A stretch of DNA of 17,714 nt from Actinomycetes bacterium. Lineage in GTDB: Bacteria; Actinomycetota; Acidimicrobiia; Spongiisociales; UBA5794. Of the stretch, positions 7,486 through 13,946 are shown in pieces (position 1 is the stretch's first letter; each line of letters starts with the position of its first letter). The position numbers were made by a program, and so were the translations under genes. The stretch lies in NCBI GenBank assembly GCA_024640745.1, contig JAHEEL010000019.1:1-17714 (forward strand). The letters run 5' to 3'. The notes under the pieces were generated by a model, which worked only from the letters and a program-made list of their open reading frames with translations, did no database searches and was not told where the DNA came from.

Positions 7486-8935
7486 TGCGCATCGCCCCCA
7501 CCACCGTGACACGCCGGATTCGCGAGAACGTCCGCGGTCGCGTCAATCCCTCGCCGGTCGGGCTGGCGATGGAGAACGAACTGAAGCCCTCGCCACCGTC
7601 GCCGAGCCCCGAGATGTTGGGTCCGTTCGCGACGAAGATCGAGCAATTCATCTCCCGCGCCATGTGGGTGATCGTATCGACGTTCGTCGAATGGATCGAT
7701 GCGGTGTGCCGGAACCCGTGCTCGGACCGCACCGCGAGGTCGATGGCTGCCCCGACGTCCTTGACCCGAACGACGGGCATGACCGGCATCATCTGCTCGG
7801 TCCACACGAGGCTGTGCCACGCCGGCACCTCGGCAACGAGCAACCGGACGTCCGAATCGCTCTCGACCCCGATCTCCGAGAGCAAGGCACCGGCGTTCTT
7901 GCCAATCCAGGCCGGGTTGACGATCCCCGGTTTGTCGCGGGGTCCCATCTCTCGGAAGATCACGCGCTCGAGGCGCTTGAGTTCGTGTTCTTTGAGCCGG
8001 TAGCCGCCGTGGGCGACCATCGACTGCACGAGTCGGTCCGCGACGGTGTCGACGACGATGGTCGTCTTCTCATCGACGCACACGATGTTGTTGTCGAACG
8101 AGGCTCCCCGCACGATGTCCCGGCCGGCCTGATCGACGTCGGCGGTCTGATCCACCACCGCCGGCGGATTGCCCGGGCCCGCAGTGATTGCCTTCTTCGG
8201 CATTGCCAGCGCCTCGCGGACGACGCCCGGACCGCCGGTGACGAGCAGGACCGGCACATCCGGATGCGCCATCAGCCGCTTTGCCGATTCGAGCGTCGGC
8301 TCGGCGATCGCCGTGATGAGATCGGGTGGACCGCCGGCGGAGACGATCGCCCGATTGAGGACCTGGATGTTCTCCACGGACACGTCTTTCGCGCTGGGGT
8401 GCACATTGAACGTCACGGCGTTGCCCGCCGAGATGATCGCGATCGAGTTGTTGATGACGGTCGAGGTCGGGTTCGTCGTCGGAGAGATGGATCCGATCAC
8501 ACCGTACGGGGCGTATTCCGTCACCATCATGCCCGAGTCCCCGGTCACGGCTTGAGGATCGAGATCTTCAGGACCGGGCGTTCGAACAGTGACGAGTCGA
8601 TTCTTGAGCACCTTGTCTTCCGCTCGACCGAGGCCCGTCTCTTCTCGCGCGAGATACGCGAGGCGCTCCCCCTCGGCGAGCATCGCCGAGCGCATGGCGT
8701 CGACGATGACGCGGCGCTTCTCGAGGCCCATACCGCGATACGAGAAGAACGCCCGGCGGGCGGCACCAATCGCCTCATCGATGGTGGAGTAGATGCCATC
8801 GCCGAGCTTGGACGACAGCGCTGCCCGTTCGGCCGCGGCGCGCAGGGCCGGCCCGGTATGGTTCCGACCTTCAACCGCTTCGACTCGACCGCGGACGCGC
8901 CCGATGATCTCTGAGATCTCCTGTTCGGTCAGCAC
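7478..8935 (-). CDS. CoA-acylating aldehyde dehydrogenase, PduP/EutE-like, BMC core enzyme
   Basis: The 485-residue enzyme belongs to the PduP/EutE family, which oxidises a short aldehyde (here probably acetaldehyde from DeoC) with CoA and NAD+ to acyl-CoA inside the shell. The catalytic cysteine is C286 in FDNNIVCVDEK; GPGNPPAVVD (253-262) and SPTTNPTSTVINN (151-163) are cofactor-pocket segments of this family. Residues 2-20 (LTEQEISEIIGRVRGRVEA) form a predicted amphipathic helix followed by a loose linker, the form of a PduP-type encapsulation peptide. The start is GTG 8935, 7 bases after the upstream pentamer stop, with only a weak ribosome site. Acetaldehyde is inferred from the DeoC neighbour; propionaldehyde or lactaldehyde cannot be excluded from sequence. 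Confidence 0.95.
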   Translation of the reverse strand: MLTEQEISEIIGRVRGRVEAVEGRNHTGPALRAAAERAALSSKLGDGIYSTIDEAIGAARRAFFSYRGMGLEKRRVIVDAMRSAMLAEGERLAYLAREETGLGRAEDKVLKNRLVTVRTPGPEDLDPQAVTGDSGMMVTEYAPYGVIGSISPTTNPTSTVINNSIAIISAGNAVTFNVHPSAKDVSVENIQVLNRAIVSAGGPPDLITAIAEPTLESAKRLMAHPDVPVLLVTGGPGVVREALAMPKKAITAGPGNPPAVVDQTADVDQAGRDIVRGASFDNNIVCVDEKTTIVVDTVADRLVQSMVAHGGYRLKEHELKRLERVIFREMGPRDKPGIVNPAWIGKNAGALLSEIGVESDSDVRLLVAEVPAWHSLVWTEQMMPVMPVVRVKDVGAAIDLAVRSEHGFRHTASIHSTNVDTITHMAREMNCSIFVANGPNISGLGDGGEGFSSFSIASPTGEGLTRPRTFSRIRRVTVVGAMRIV

Positions 8936-8942
8936 CGGTCGC

Positions 8943-9230
8943 TCACTTCACGAACACCGTCTCACCGTCGAGCTCCCACGTGTCGACGATCGCCATGATC
9001 ACCGCATCGCACGGCCGGTCCTTCGTGCGTTCGGTCTGGCGGGCCGAGCTGCCGGAGGCGTACATGACGACCTCGCCGACCCCTGCGCCGACCCCATCGA
9101 CGGCGACCACGTACGAGTTCGCGTCGGTGTTGTCCGCGTTGATCTGGCGCACGACGAGAAACGTCAGACCCTCGACCAGCGGCTCTTTCCGACTCGACAC
9201 CAGCGTGCCGGCGACTCTCCCGAGCTGCAT
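8943..9230 (-). CDS. BMC-P pentamer shell protein (EutN/CcmL family), copy 3
   Basis: A 95-residue EutN/CcmL-family vertex protein. Family features are MQLGRVAGTLVSSRK at the start, LTFLVVRQI, the AVDGVGAGVGEVVMYA core with the GAGxGE turn, a SSARQTERTKD loop and AVIMAIVDTWEL near the end. It is preceded by an ideal AGGAGG ribosome site (with a 9-base spacer), the strongest among the shell genes seen here, so it may be the most heavily translated pentamer. It lies between the BMC-H gene (35-base gap) and the aldehyde dehydrogenase gene (7-base gap). Confidence 0.96.
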   Translation of the reverse strand: MQLGRVAGTLVSSRKEPLVEGLTFLVVRQINADNTDANSYVVAVDGVGAGVGEVVMYASGSSARQTERTKDRPCDAVIMAIVDTWELDGETVFVK

Positions 9231-9265
9231 CTATGCCACCTCCTCGGTGTGCGGAGCAGTCGGGA

Positions 9266-9568
9266 TCAGCCGAGTTCTTCTGCAGCCTCGGCGGCCCGCC
9301 CGAGCGGAAGGACGAGATCGATGTTGAGATGGGGACGAGCGATCACATGCGTCGAGATGACCTCGCCGACCTTCTCTGCGCCACGGATGCCGGCGTCGAC
9401 GGCGGCTTTCACGGCGGCAACGTCGCCCCGCACGATTGCGGTCACGTAGCCTCCACCGGTCTCCTCATACGAGACCAGTTCGACCTTCGCTGCTTTGACC
9501 ATCGCGTCGGACGCTTCGACCATCGCTGCGAAGCTCCGGCACTCGATCATTCCAAGGGCTTCCGCCAT
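9266..9568 (-). CDS. BMC-H hexamer shell protein (PduA/CcmK-like)
   Basis: The only single-domain BMC-H gene in the window, so it is the likely major facet protein. The 100-residue product has the full canonical pattern: ALGMIECRSFAAMVEASDAM, then VKAAKVELVSYEETGGGYVTAIVRGDVAAV, then GEVISTHVIARPH. The pore loop reads GGG (38-40) where PduA has GSG, and no charged pore residue is evident. A short alanine/glutamate-rich tail follows. I start it at ATG 9568, with GGGAG upstream; the frame is open further upstream but without BMC similarity. A 91-base gap separates it from the upstream BMC-T gene, the longest gap in the operon, leaving room for an internal promoter or RNA-processing site. Confidence 0.97.
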   Translation of the reverse strand: MAEALGMIECRSFAAMVEASDAMVKAAKVELVSYEETGGGYVTAIVRGDVAAVKAAVDAGIRGAEKVGEVISTHVIARPHLNIDLVLPLGRAAEAAEELG

Positions 9569-9659
9569 CAGTGTGCTCCCTCTGTGGTTGTCTGTGACTT
9601 TAGGCGTTGCGACCGACCCAGGCCGGACCGGTCTCGGGCTGGCAGCCGGCAGCTCGGGC
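9569..9659 (-). other. Longest intercistronic gap in the BMC operon
   Basis: This 91-base stretch separates the gated BMC-T gene from the major hexamer gene. It contains two direct copies of TCGGGCT (plus-strand 9634-9640 and 9654-9660) flanking GGCAGCCGGCAGC, which can form only a short imperfect stem. I see no good promoter. BMC-H is needed in large excess over other shell proteins, so a processing or stabilising element here is conceivable but unproven. Confidence 0.25.
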
Positions 9660-10292
9660 TCATACGACCCGTCCCTCGAGGCCCTCCAGGGACGCAACGG
9701 CGGCTCGCCAGCCAACGTCGATGTCGCGCTCCTCGCCGCCGAGGTAGACGCGGCCCATCGAACCGTGGGAGCGCACCTCGAGGACGTTGATCTCTGCTGC
9801 CTTCTCTGCTTCGTTCGCGGCGAGCGACGCGTAGGCAGCGGGCTCGCATTCGAGCACGTAGAGCGTCTGGCCCGGAATGATGAGCTGCCCGTGTCGCGTT
9901 CGGTTGATCAACTGAGCATGGTGGTCGTCGATCCGCCGGATGATCTGCGAAGACAGGATCTTGGGCTTGAGGCGATCGGTGACGACGTGGTCGACCGATT
10001 CGAGGATCGCCTCGCCGGCCGCCCGGGTCTCCGCCTGGTCGGGCGAGTGGACCTCGAGCAGGCCGTAGTAGCGCTCGATGATCTGCATGCCCGGCTTGAC
10101 GGTGGTCGCCTTCAATGCGACGTCGGTCAGGCGATTGATCTCGATCCCGGGAGCGACCTCCACGAACAGCGACGCATCATTGGCGAGCGGGAGGAATCCC
10201 TGGGCGACCGTCCCGAGGAATGCTGCGTACTGTGGTTGCAGCGAGTCCAGGAAGGCGTACGACCGGACTTCAATACCCTTTGCCACCGGCAT
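9660..10292 (-). CDS. BMC-T shell protein, gated double-stacking type (CcmP/CsoS1D family)
   Basis: A 210-residue tandem-BMC protein of the CcmP/CsoS1D class, whose trimers stack in pairs and open or close a large central pore. Domain 1 carries SYAFLDSLQPQYAAFLGTVA, FVEVAPGIEINRLTDVALKA and IIERYYGLLEVH; E73-R74 correspond to the Glu-Arg gate pair of this family. Domain 2 carries SSQIIRRIDDHHAQLINRTR, IIPGQTLYVLECEPA and ANEAEKAAEINVLEVRS, ending in GRVYLGG. The start ATG 10292 is well supported by AGGAGCGGAAGGGG just upstream and lies inside the end of deoC (23-base overlap). In carboxysomes these proteins are thought to admit larger metabolites; here CoA, NAD+ or sugar phosphates are candidates. 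Confidence 0.95.
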   Translation of the reverse strand: MPVAKGIEVRSYAFLDSLQPQYAAFLGTVAQGFLPLANDASLFVEVAPGIEINRLTDVALKATTVKPGMQIIERYYGLLEVHSPDQAETRAAGEAILESVDHVVTDRLKPKILSSQIIRRIDDHHAQLINRTRHGQLIIPGQTLYVLECEPAAYASLAANEAEKAAEINVLEVRSHGSMGRVYLGGEERDIDVGWRAAVASLEGLEGRVV

Positions 10293-11118
10293 CCCCTTCC
10301 GCTCCTGCGACGATTTGCACGCCTGCCGACGCCCCGATGCGCGTGGCTCCCGCGGCGATCATGTCCTCCGCCTCTTGAGCGGTGTGGACACCCCCGGAGG
10401 CTTTGATGCCCATCTCCGGCCCCACCGTTTCTCGCATCAGAGCGACGTCGTAGACCGTGGCGCCGCCGCCGCCGAATCCGGTAGACGTCTTCACATAGTC
10501 GGCCTTCGCCTGCTTGGCGAGCGCCGATGCGATGACCTTCTCCTCGTCGGTCAGTTTCGATGTCTCCAAGATCACCTTGACGATGGCGCCCGATTCGTGC
10601 GCCGAGTCGACCACTTTCTCGATGTCGGTGCGCACGGTCTCGTAATCGCCGGACTTGAGCGCGCCGACGTTGAGGACCATGTCGACCTCACGGGCGCCAT
10701 CGCGGATCGCCCGCCTTGCCTCCATTGCCTTGATCTCCGGAGTCGATGCGCCGAGCGGGAATCCGATGACGGAGCACGTCTTGACGTCGGAGCCGCGCAG
10801 TCGATCGGCCGCCCGCTTCACCCACGTCGGGTTGACGCACACGGAGGCGAAACCGAACTCCATCGCCTCATCGCACAACGTGTCGATCTCCGACGCGGTC
10901 GCCTCGGGCTTGAGCAGCGTGTGATCGATGTATTTGGCGACATCGATCGGGACATCGGCCGCCGTCCCGTGGAACGCCACCCGGTCTGCGCCGTTGGCGA
11001 CGATCTGCCGCACCGCCTCCGGGTTCTTGCAGATGTCGGACCGCTCGGAGAGAGCAGTCAGCACCTCTTTGGTGATGAGTTCGACCAGGATCCCCCGGTC
11101 GAGGATGTCGCTGGTCAC
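10270..11118 (-). CDS. deoC: Deoxyribose-phosphate aldolase with N-terminal targeting-like helix
   Basis: DeoC (DERA) cleaves 2-deoxy-D-ribose 5-phosphate to glyceraldehyde 3-phosphate and acetaldehyde by a class I Schiff-base mechanism. All key residues are visible in the 282-residue product: Schiff-base K210 in YVKTSTGFG, K239 in IKASGGV, D146 in EVDMVLNVGA, and a C-terminal tyrosine as in E. coli DERA. The catalytic barrel starts near residue 60 (AKYIDHTLLKPEAT). The first 26 residues include LVELITKEVLTALSER, an amphipathic helix resembling encapsulation peptides. GTG 11118 is favoured by GGAGGACCTCC immediately upstream and overlaps the rpiB-like stop (GTGA). Acetaldehyde production beside a CoA-acylating aldehyde dehydrogenase and shell genes strongly implies it is the signature enzyme of this compartment. 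Confidence 0.96.
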   Translation of the reverse strand: MTSDILDRGILVELITKEVLTALSERSDICKNPEAVRQIVANGADRVAFHGTAADVPIDVAKYIDHTLLKPEATASEIDTLCDEAMEFGFASVCVNPTWVKRAADRLRGSDVKTCSVIGFPLGASTPEIKAMEARRAIRDGAREVDMVLNVGALKSGDYETVRTDIEKVVDSAHESGAIVKVILETSKLTDEEKVIASALAKQAKADYVKTSTGFGGGGATVYDVALMRETVGPEMGIKASGGVHTAQEAEDMIAAGATRIGASAGVQIVAGAEGDAGGKGY

Positions 11119-11711
11119 GGAGGTCCTCCGGCGTAGTGGTTCTCGATGTCGGTGATCTTCGCCACCCGATCGGCGTGGCGGCCTTCCGCCCACGGTGTCG
11201 CGAGCCACTCTTCGACGATCTGCAGCGCGAGATTCGGCCCGATGAGGCCGGCGCCGAGCGTGAGGACGTTTGCATGGTTGTGCTCGCGGCTGTTTCGGGC
11301 GGTCGAAATGTCGTAGCAGAGTGCCGCTCGAACGCCGGGAACCTTGTTTGCCACCATGGCCGATCCGATGCCGGCACCGTCGACGACGATGCCCCAGCGA
11401 CACGTGCCGTCGGCCACGAGCCGGGCTACCTCGTGCGCAAAGTCGGGATAGTCCACGGAGGCCGTCGAGTCGGTGCCGCAGTCATGGACGTCGTGCCCGG
11501 TCTCCCGCAATCGGAAGGCAATTCGTTCCTTCAGCGGATAGCCACCATGGTCGGCCCCCACGGCAATGGTTTCGACCCCTTCGGCCTTCGGCGGTGGCGC
11601 CTCGCGTTCGGGGAGCGGCGGGATCCGGCCGGCATCATCGAGGACACCGGTGACGATGCTCCGGACGAGGTCCCGGACTTCTTCCTCCAACTGCGGTGGT
11701 TGATCTGGCAT
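11115..11711 (-). CDS. RpiB/LacAB-family sugar-phosphate isomerase with encapsulation-like N-terminus
   Basis: First gene of the microcompartment operon, 198 residues. Residues 47-190 are an RpiB-family domain: TIAVGADHGGYPLKERI, VDYPDF, the ANKVPGVRAAL loop, REHNHANVL with the conserved His, and GRHADRV. The active-site loop reads VVDGAGIG, with Asp (D111) where most RpiB have the catalytic Cys, and Ser where mycobacterial RpiB has its Glu. Residues 8-26 (LEEEVRDLVRSIVTGVLDD) form a probable amphipathic helix, joined by a proline-rich linker (27-46) to the enzyme, the layout of a cargo-targeting peptide. I chose ATG 11711 because AGGGAAC sits 6 bases upstream; ATG 11741 would add ten threonine/glycine-rich residues. 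Pentose-phosphate isomerisation is inferred; the exact substrate is open. Confidence 0.9.
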   Translation of the reverse strand: MPDQPPQLEEEVRDLVRSIVTGVLDDAGRIPPLPEREAPPPKAEGVETIAVGADHGGYPLKERIAFRLRETGHDVHDCGTDSTASVDYPDFAHEVARLVADGTCRWGIVVDGAGIGSAMVANKVPGVRAALCYDISTARNSREHNHANVLTLGAGLIGPNLALQIVEEWLATPWAEGRHADRVAKITDIENHYAGGPP

Positions 11712-11792
11712 GTGGCCGTTCCCTGTCGTCGTCGTCGCCATCCTAGGAGTCTGACGGCTCACGAACCGTCTACGCCACTAGCCTCGACCCTC
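11712..11792. promoter_or_regulatory. Shared divergent promoter region of BMC operon and HTH gene
   Basis: This 81-base gap must hold promoters in both directions. On the minus strand TAGGAT (11745-11740) fits a -10 element; transcription would then start near 11733, downstream of ATG 11741, supporting ATG 11711 as the isomerase start. Toward the HTH gene TAGCCT (11779-11784) lies 8 bases before its ATG, compatible with a leaderless transcript. Between them lies an inverted repeat GACGG-N8-CCGTC (11753-11770), placed where a regulator could affect both promoters. No convincing -35 boxes are seen. Confidence 0.4.
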
Positions 11793-12533
11793 ATGGATGC
11801 CGCCAGACGATGGGAGACCGAGGCGATGCGAGAATCGCGTGATCGCCAGCGCGGCCGTCCGTCGGTGTCGAAGGCGAGACAAGCCCCTCGTGAACGAGGC
11901 GAGTGGCGCACCTTGCGAGAGGCAACGGAGCTCACCGGGATCCCGATCAGCACGCTGCGGAAGTGGTGCCGCCGCGGAACCGTCGATTCGTACCTCGAGT
12001 CCGACGGCGATCTGACGCTGCGGATCGTGGAGATGGGGTCGGTCCGAACGCGAGCAGCATCGCTGGGAAGGGACCGGTCGGAATCGGCTCCCGTCGCCGA
12101 GTCACCGGTCACCTCACGAGAGGAATCTCCGGTCGCTGGACGCCGGTCGCAGGAGACCAGCGGTGCGCACCGGTCGATACCCGATGCGGAGCCGGGGACG
12201 ATGATCGTCCCGGTCGATGCGTGGAACAAGATGTTGAATCAACTCGGCAATCTCCACGAAGCCGGACAACAGCTCGCCGAGGCACGGGAGCGCGCCGCCA
12301 AGGCTGAGACCGAGGCGAGGTTCCTTCGGGAGCGACTCGCGGAGATGAGGGATGCCGCCGGGCAGCTCGAGTCGCCGGCCGCGGGGCAACTCGAGTCGCC
12401 GGTCGGCGACGTTGCCGAGATCCACGATCCCGCTGTGGGGACTGTTCCCGATTCCCCGGACGCAAGCGCCGATGCTGAGACCGTCACGTTCTGGCGCTAT
12501 GTCGTGCGCGGGTGGAGGGGTCGGCGCACGTGA
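11793..12533 (+). CDS. MerR-like HTH protein with coiled-coil, candidate regulator
   Basis: The 246-residue protein has a helix-turn-helix segment of the MerR/excisionase type at about 38-66 (WRTLREATELTGIPISTLRKWCRRG), a low-complexity linker (90-135) with ESPV-type repeats, and a strong heptad-like coiled coil at about 143-190 (MLNQLGNLHEAGQQLAEARE and onward). It ends in an acidic segment and a basic tail, FWRYVVRGWRGRRT. No metal- or ligand-sensing domain is recognised. ATG 11793 is preceded by no ribosome site but fits a leaderless transcript; ATG 11826 is an alternative. It is divergent from the microcompartment operon across 81 bases, so control of that operon is possible, but its stop overlaps the next gene, which suggests a separate cell-surface-linked role instead. 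Confidence 0.75.
   Translation: MDAARRWETEAMRESRDRQRGRPSVSKARQAPRERGEWRTLREATELTGIPISTLRKWCRRGTVDSYLESDGDLTLRIVEMGSVRTRAASLGRDRSESAPVAESPVTSREESPVAGRRSQETSGAHRSIPDAEPGTMIVPVDAWNKMLNQLGNLHEAGQQLAEARERAAKAETEARFLRERLAEMRDAAGQLESPAAGQLESPVGDVAEIHDPAVGTVPDSPDASADAETVTFWRYVVRGWRGRRT
12090..12412 (+). repeat. Short degenerate repeats inside the HTH gene
   Basis: Four related words occur within the coding sequence: GAGTCACCGGTC (12099-12110), GAATCTCCGGTCGC (12123-12136), GAGTCGCCGGCCGC (12369-12382) and GAGTCGCCGGTCGG (12393-12406). They encode ESPV or ESPA each time, and the last two form a near-perfect tandem duplication (GQLESPAAGQLESPVG). They resemble the GTCGCCGGTCG words in the murA-rpiB gap. 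Confidence 0.55.
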
Positions 12534-13042
12534 GGCGCATCACGTGGATAACAGGAATCTCACTGACCGCACTCTGGCTCGCCATGCCGGCGCTCGCCGT
12601 GGAGCCGGGGATCACCGAGACGAGCAGCATGACGCCGAACGGCGATCTCACCCACGCCGATTTCGCTCGCACGATCACCAATGGGAGCGACCGGGCGATC
12701 GACGTCGCCCCGCGCGATCTGCGGACGGATGCCTACCCCATTCTCACGGTGTCCGAGATCACCCTGGGCACCTTCGAGGGAGGCATCTGGACCATCGGCA
12801 CGCTCGCCGTCGGCGAGACCGCCACCATCGTCTATTTTGGCGATGCGGCGGAGAGCAGCGCCGCGCCGGTGCCAGCACCGGCACCGGCCTCCGCCGCAGC
12901 CACAGTCGCGGCCACGACGCGCCAATCTGCAACCGAGGAGCTTCCGTTCACCGGTCCGCGCGGCCGCCTCACGATGATGGCCGCCGCCGGCATTGCACTG
13001 ATCGGCGTCGGGGCGTCGCTGCTGCGTCTCGCGCGAGACTGA
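12530..13042 (+). CDS. Secreted protein with LPxTG-type sorting signal
   Basis: The 170-residue product has a signal peptide (1-23, ending PALA), a beta-rich domain (about 36-105) whose GTFEGGIWTIGTLAVGETATI segment resembles the DUF11 repeat of bacterial surface proteins, a proline/alanine-rich stretch (APVPAPAPASAAA, 111-123) and a C-terminal LPFTG motif (138-142) followed by a hydrophobic helix and RLARD. This is the layout of a sortase substrate, although the positive tail is short. I prefer GTG 12530, which overlaps the HTH stop (GTGA) and has GGAGGGG upstream; GTG 12512 would add six residues. Export and anchoring are inferred from motifs; the function is unknown. A transporter gene follows 7 bases later. 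Confidence 0.8.
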   Translation: MRRITWITGISLTALWLAMPALAVEPGITETSSMTPNGDLTHADFARTITNGSDRAIDVAPRDLRTDAYPILTVSEITLGTFEGGIWTIGTLAVGETATIVYFGDAAESSAAPVPAPAPASAAATVAATTRQSATEELPFTGPRGRLTMMAAAGIALIGVGASLLRLARD

Positions 13043-13049
13043 GCGGGCC

Positions 13050-13946
13050 ATGAACCGCACCGCCTGGATTGCCTTCGTCGTCGCCGCCGTGGGATGGGGA
13101 ACCGGAGGGGTCGCCGTGCGCGCCGCGTTCGACGAGGGTGTCGGTCCGTGGACGACCGTGGCGCTTCGCGTTGCGCTTGCCGCCGTCCTCGTCTTTGGGC
13201 TGCTCGCCGCCCGTGGATTGCGCCGCCCGGATCGGCTCACCATGAAGATTGGGACCGTCCTCGCGGTCACGAACATCCTGATCCCCTATGTGCTGTTCAC
13301 CTTCGCTTACGAAGAGGCATCGGCCGGATTCGTGGGGTTGTTCGCGGCGCTCATCCCGTTGGCCACGGCCGTGTATGCGCACTTCATGCTGAGCGACGAG
13401 CGCCTCAACGTTGGGAAGATGGCCGGGCTCGCGATCGGATTCGCCGGCGTTGCGGCACTGCTGATCTCCGGCGACTCGGGTCTCGGCGCCGACGGCCGGC
13501 CGCTGGTGGCTGCGCTGCTCGCCCTCGTTTCCGTTGCCGCCATCGGGTATGCCGGCGCCTACGCGAAGCGGTATGCCGGTCGCTACGACCCGCTGGAGAT
13601 CACGGGATTGCAGTTCGTGTTGTCGACGGTCGTTCTGATCCCGGCGATGCTGTGGTTCGAGGGGCTCCCCGGCTCACTGACCATCTCCGGCTGGCTTCTC
13701 GTGGTGTACATGGCCGTTGCCTCCACCTTCCTCCCCTTCTACCTCTTCTATCGGCTCGTCGAATCGGCGCCGATCACGACCGTGTCGCTCGTGGGCTACC
13801 TCGTCCCACTGGTCTCGCTCGTCGCAGGCGTGGCCTTCCTCGGCGAACGCATCGAACCGGGGATCGCGATCGGCGGCGCGCTGATACTCACCGGCATGGT
13901 CATCACCGATCGGGCCGGCCGAGGAGCGGCGCTCCGTAGCAGGTAG
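13050..13946 (+). CDS. EamA/DMT-family transporter
   Basis: The 298-residue integral membrane protein has about ten predicted transmembrane helices in two EamA repeats (about 5-140 and 150-290). It starts AWIAFVVAAVGWGTGGVAVR, carries the typical end-of-repeat segments (LLISGDSG and GGALILTGMVI), and has the characteristic VGYLVPLVSLVAGVAFLGERI in the second repeat. Drug/metabolite transporters of this type usually export amino acids, nucleosides or related small metabolites; the substrate cannot be told from sequence. It lies 7 bases after the surface-protein gene and is probably co-transcribed with it. Confidence 0.93.
   Translation: MNRTAWIAFVVAAVGWGTGGVAVRAAFDEGVGPWTTVALRVALAAVLVFGLLAARGLRRPDRLTMKIGTVLAVTNILIPYVLFTFAYEEASAGFVGLFAALIPLATAVYAHFMLSDERLNVGKMAGLAIGFAGVAALLISGDSGLGADGRPLVAALLALVSVAAIGYAGAYAKRYAGRYDPLEITGLQFVLSTVVLIPAMLWFEGLPGSLTISGWLLVVYMAVASTFLPFYLFYRLVESAPITTVSLVGYLVPLVSLVAGVAFLGERIEPGIAIGGALILTGMVITDRAGRGAALRSR

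Noticed and set aside
7433..8914. 493-residue plus-strand open frame opposite the aldehyde dehydrogenase
   Set aside because: Its His/Arg/Asp-rich translation matches no family, and the minus-strand dehydrogenase is unmistakable.
6336..11118. Reading the operon as an ethanolamine (Eut) or propanediol (Pdu) compartment
   Set aside because: No B12-dependent lyase or dehydratase is present; DeoC and an RpiB-type isomerase are the signature enzymes.
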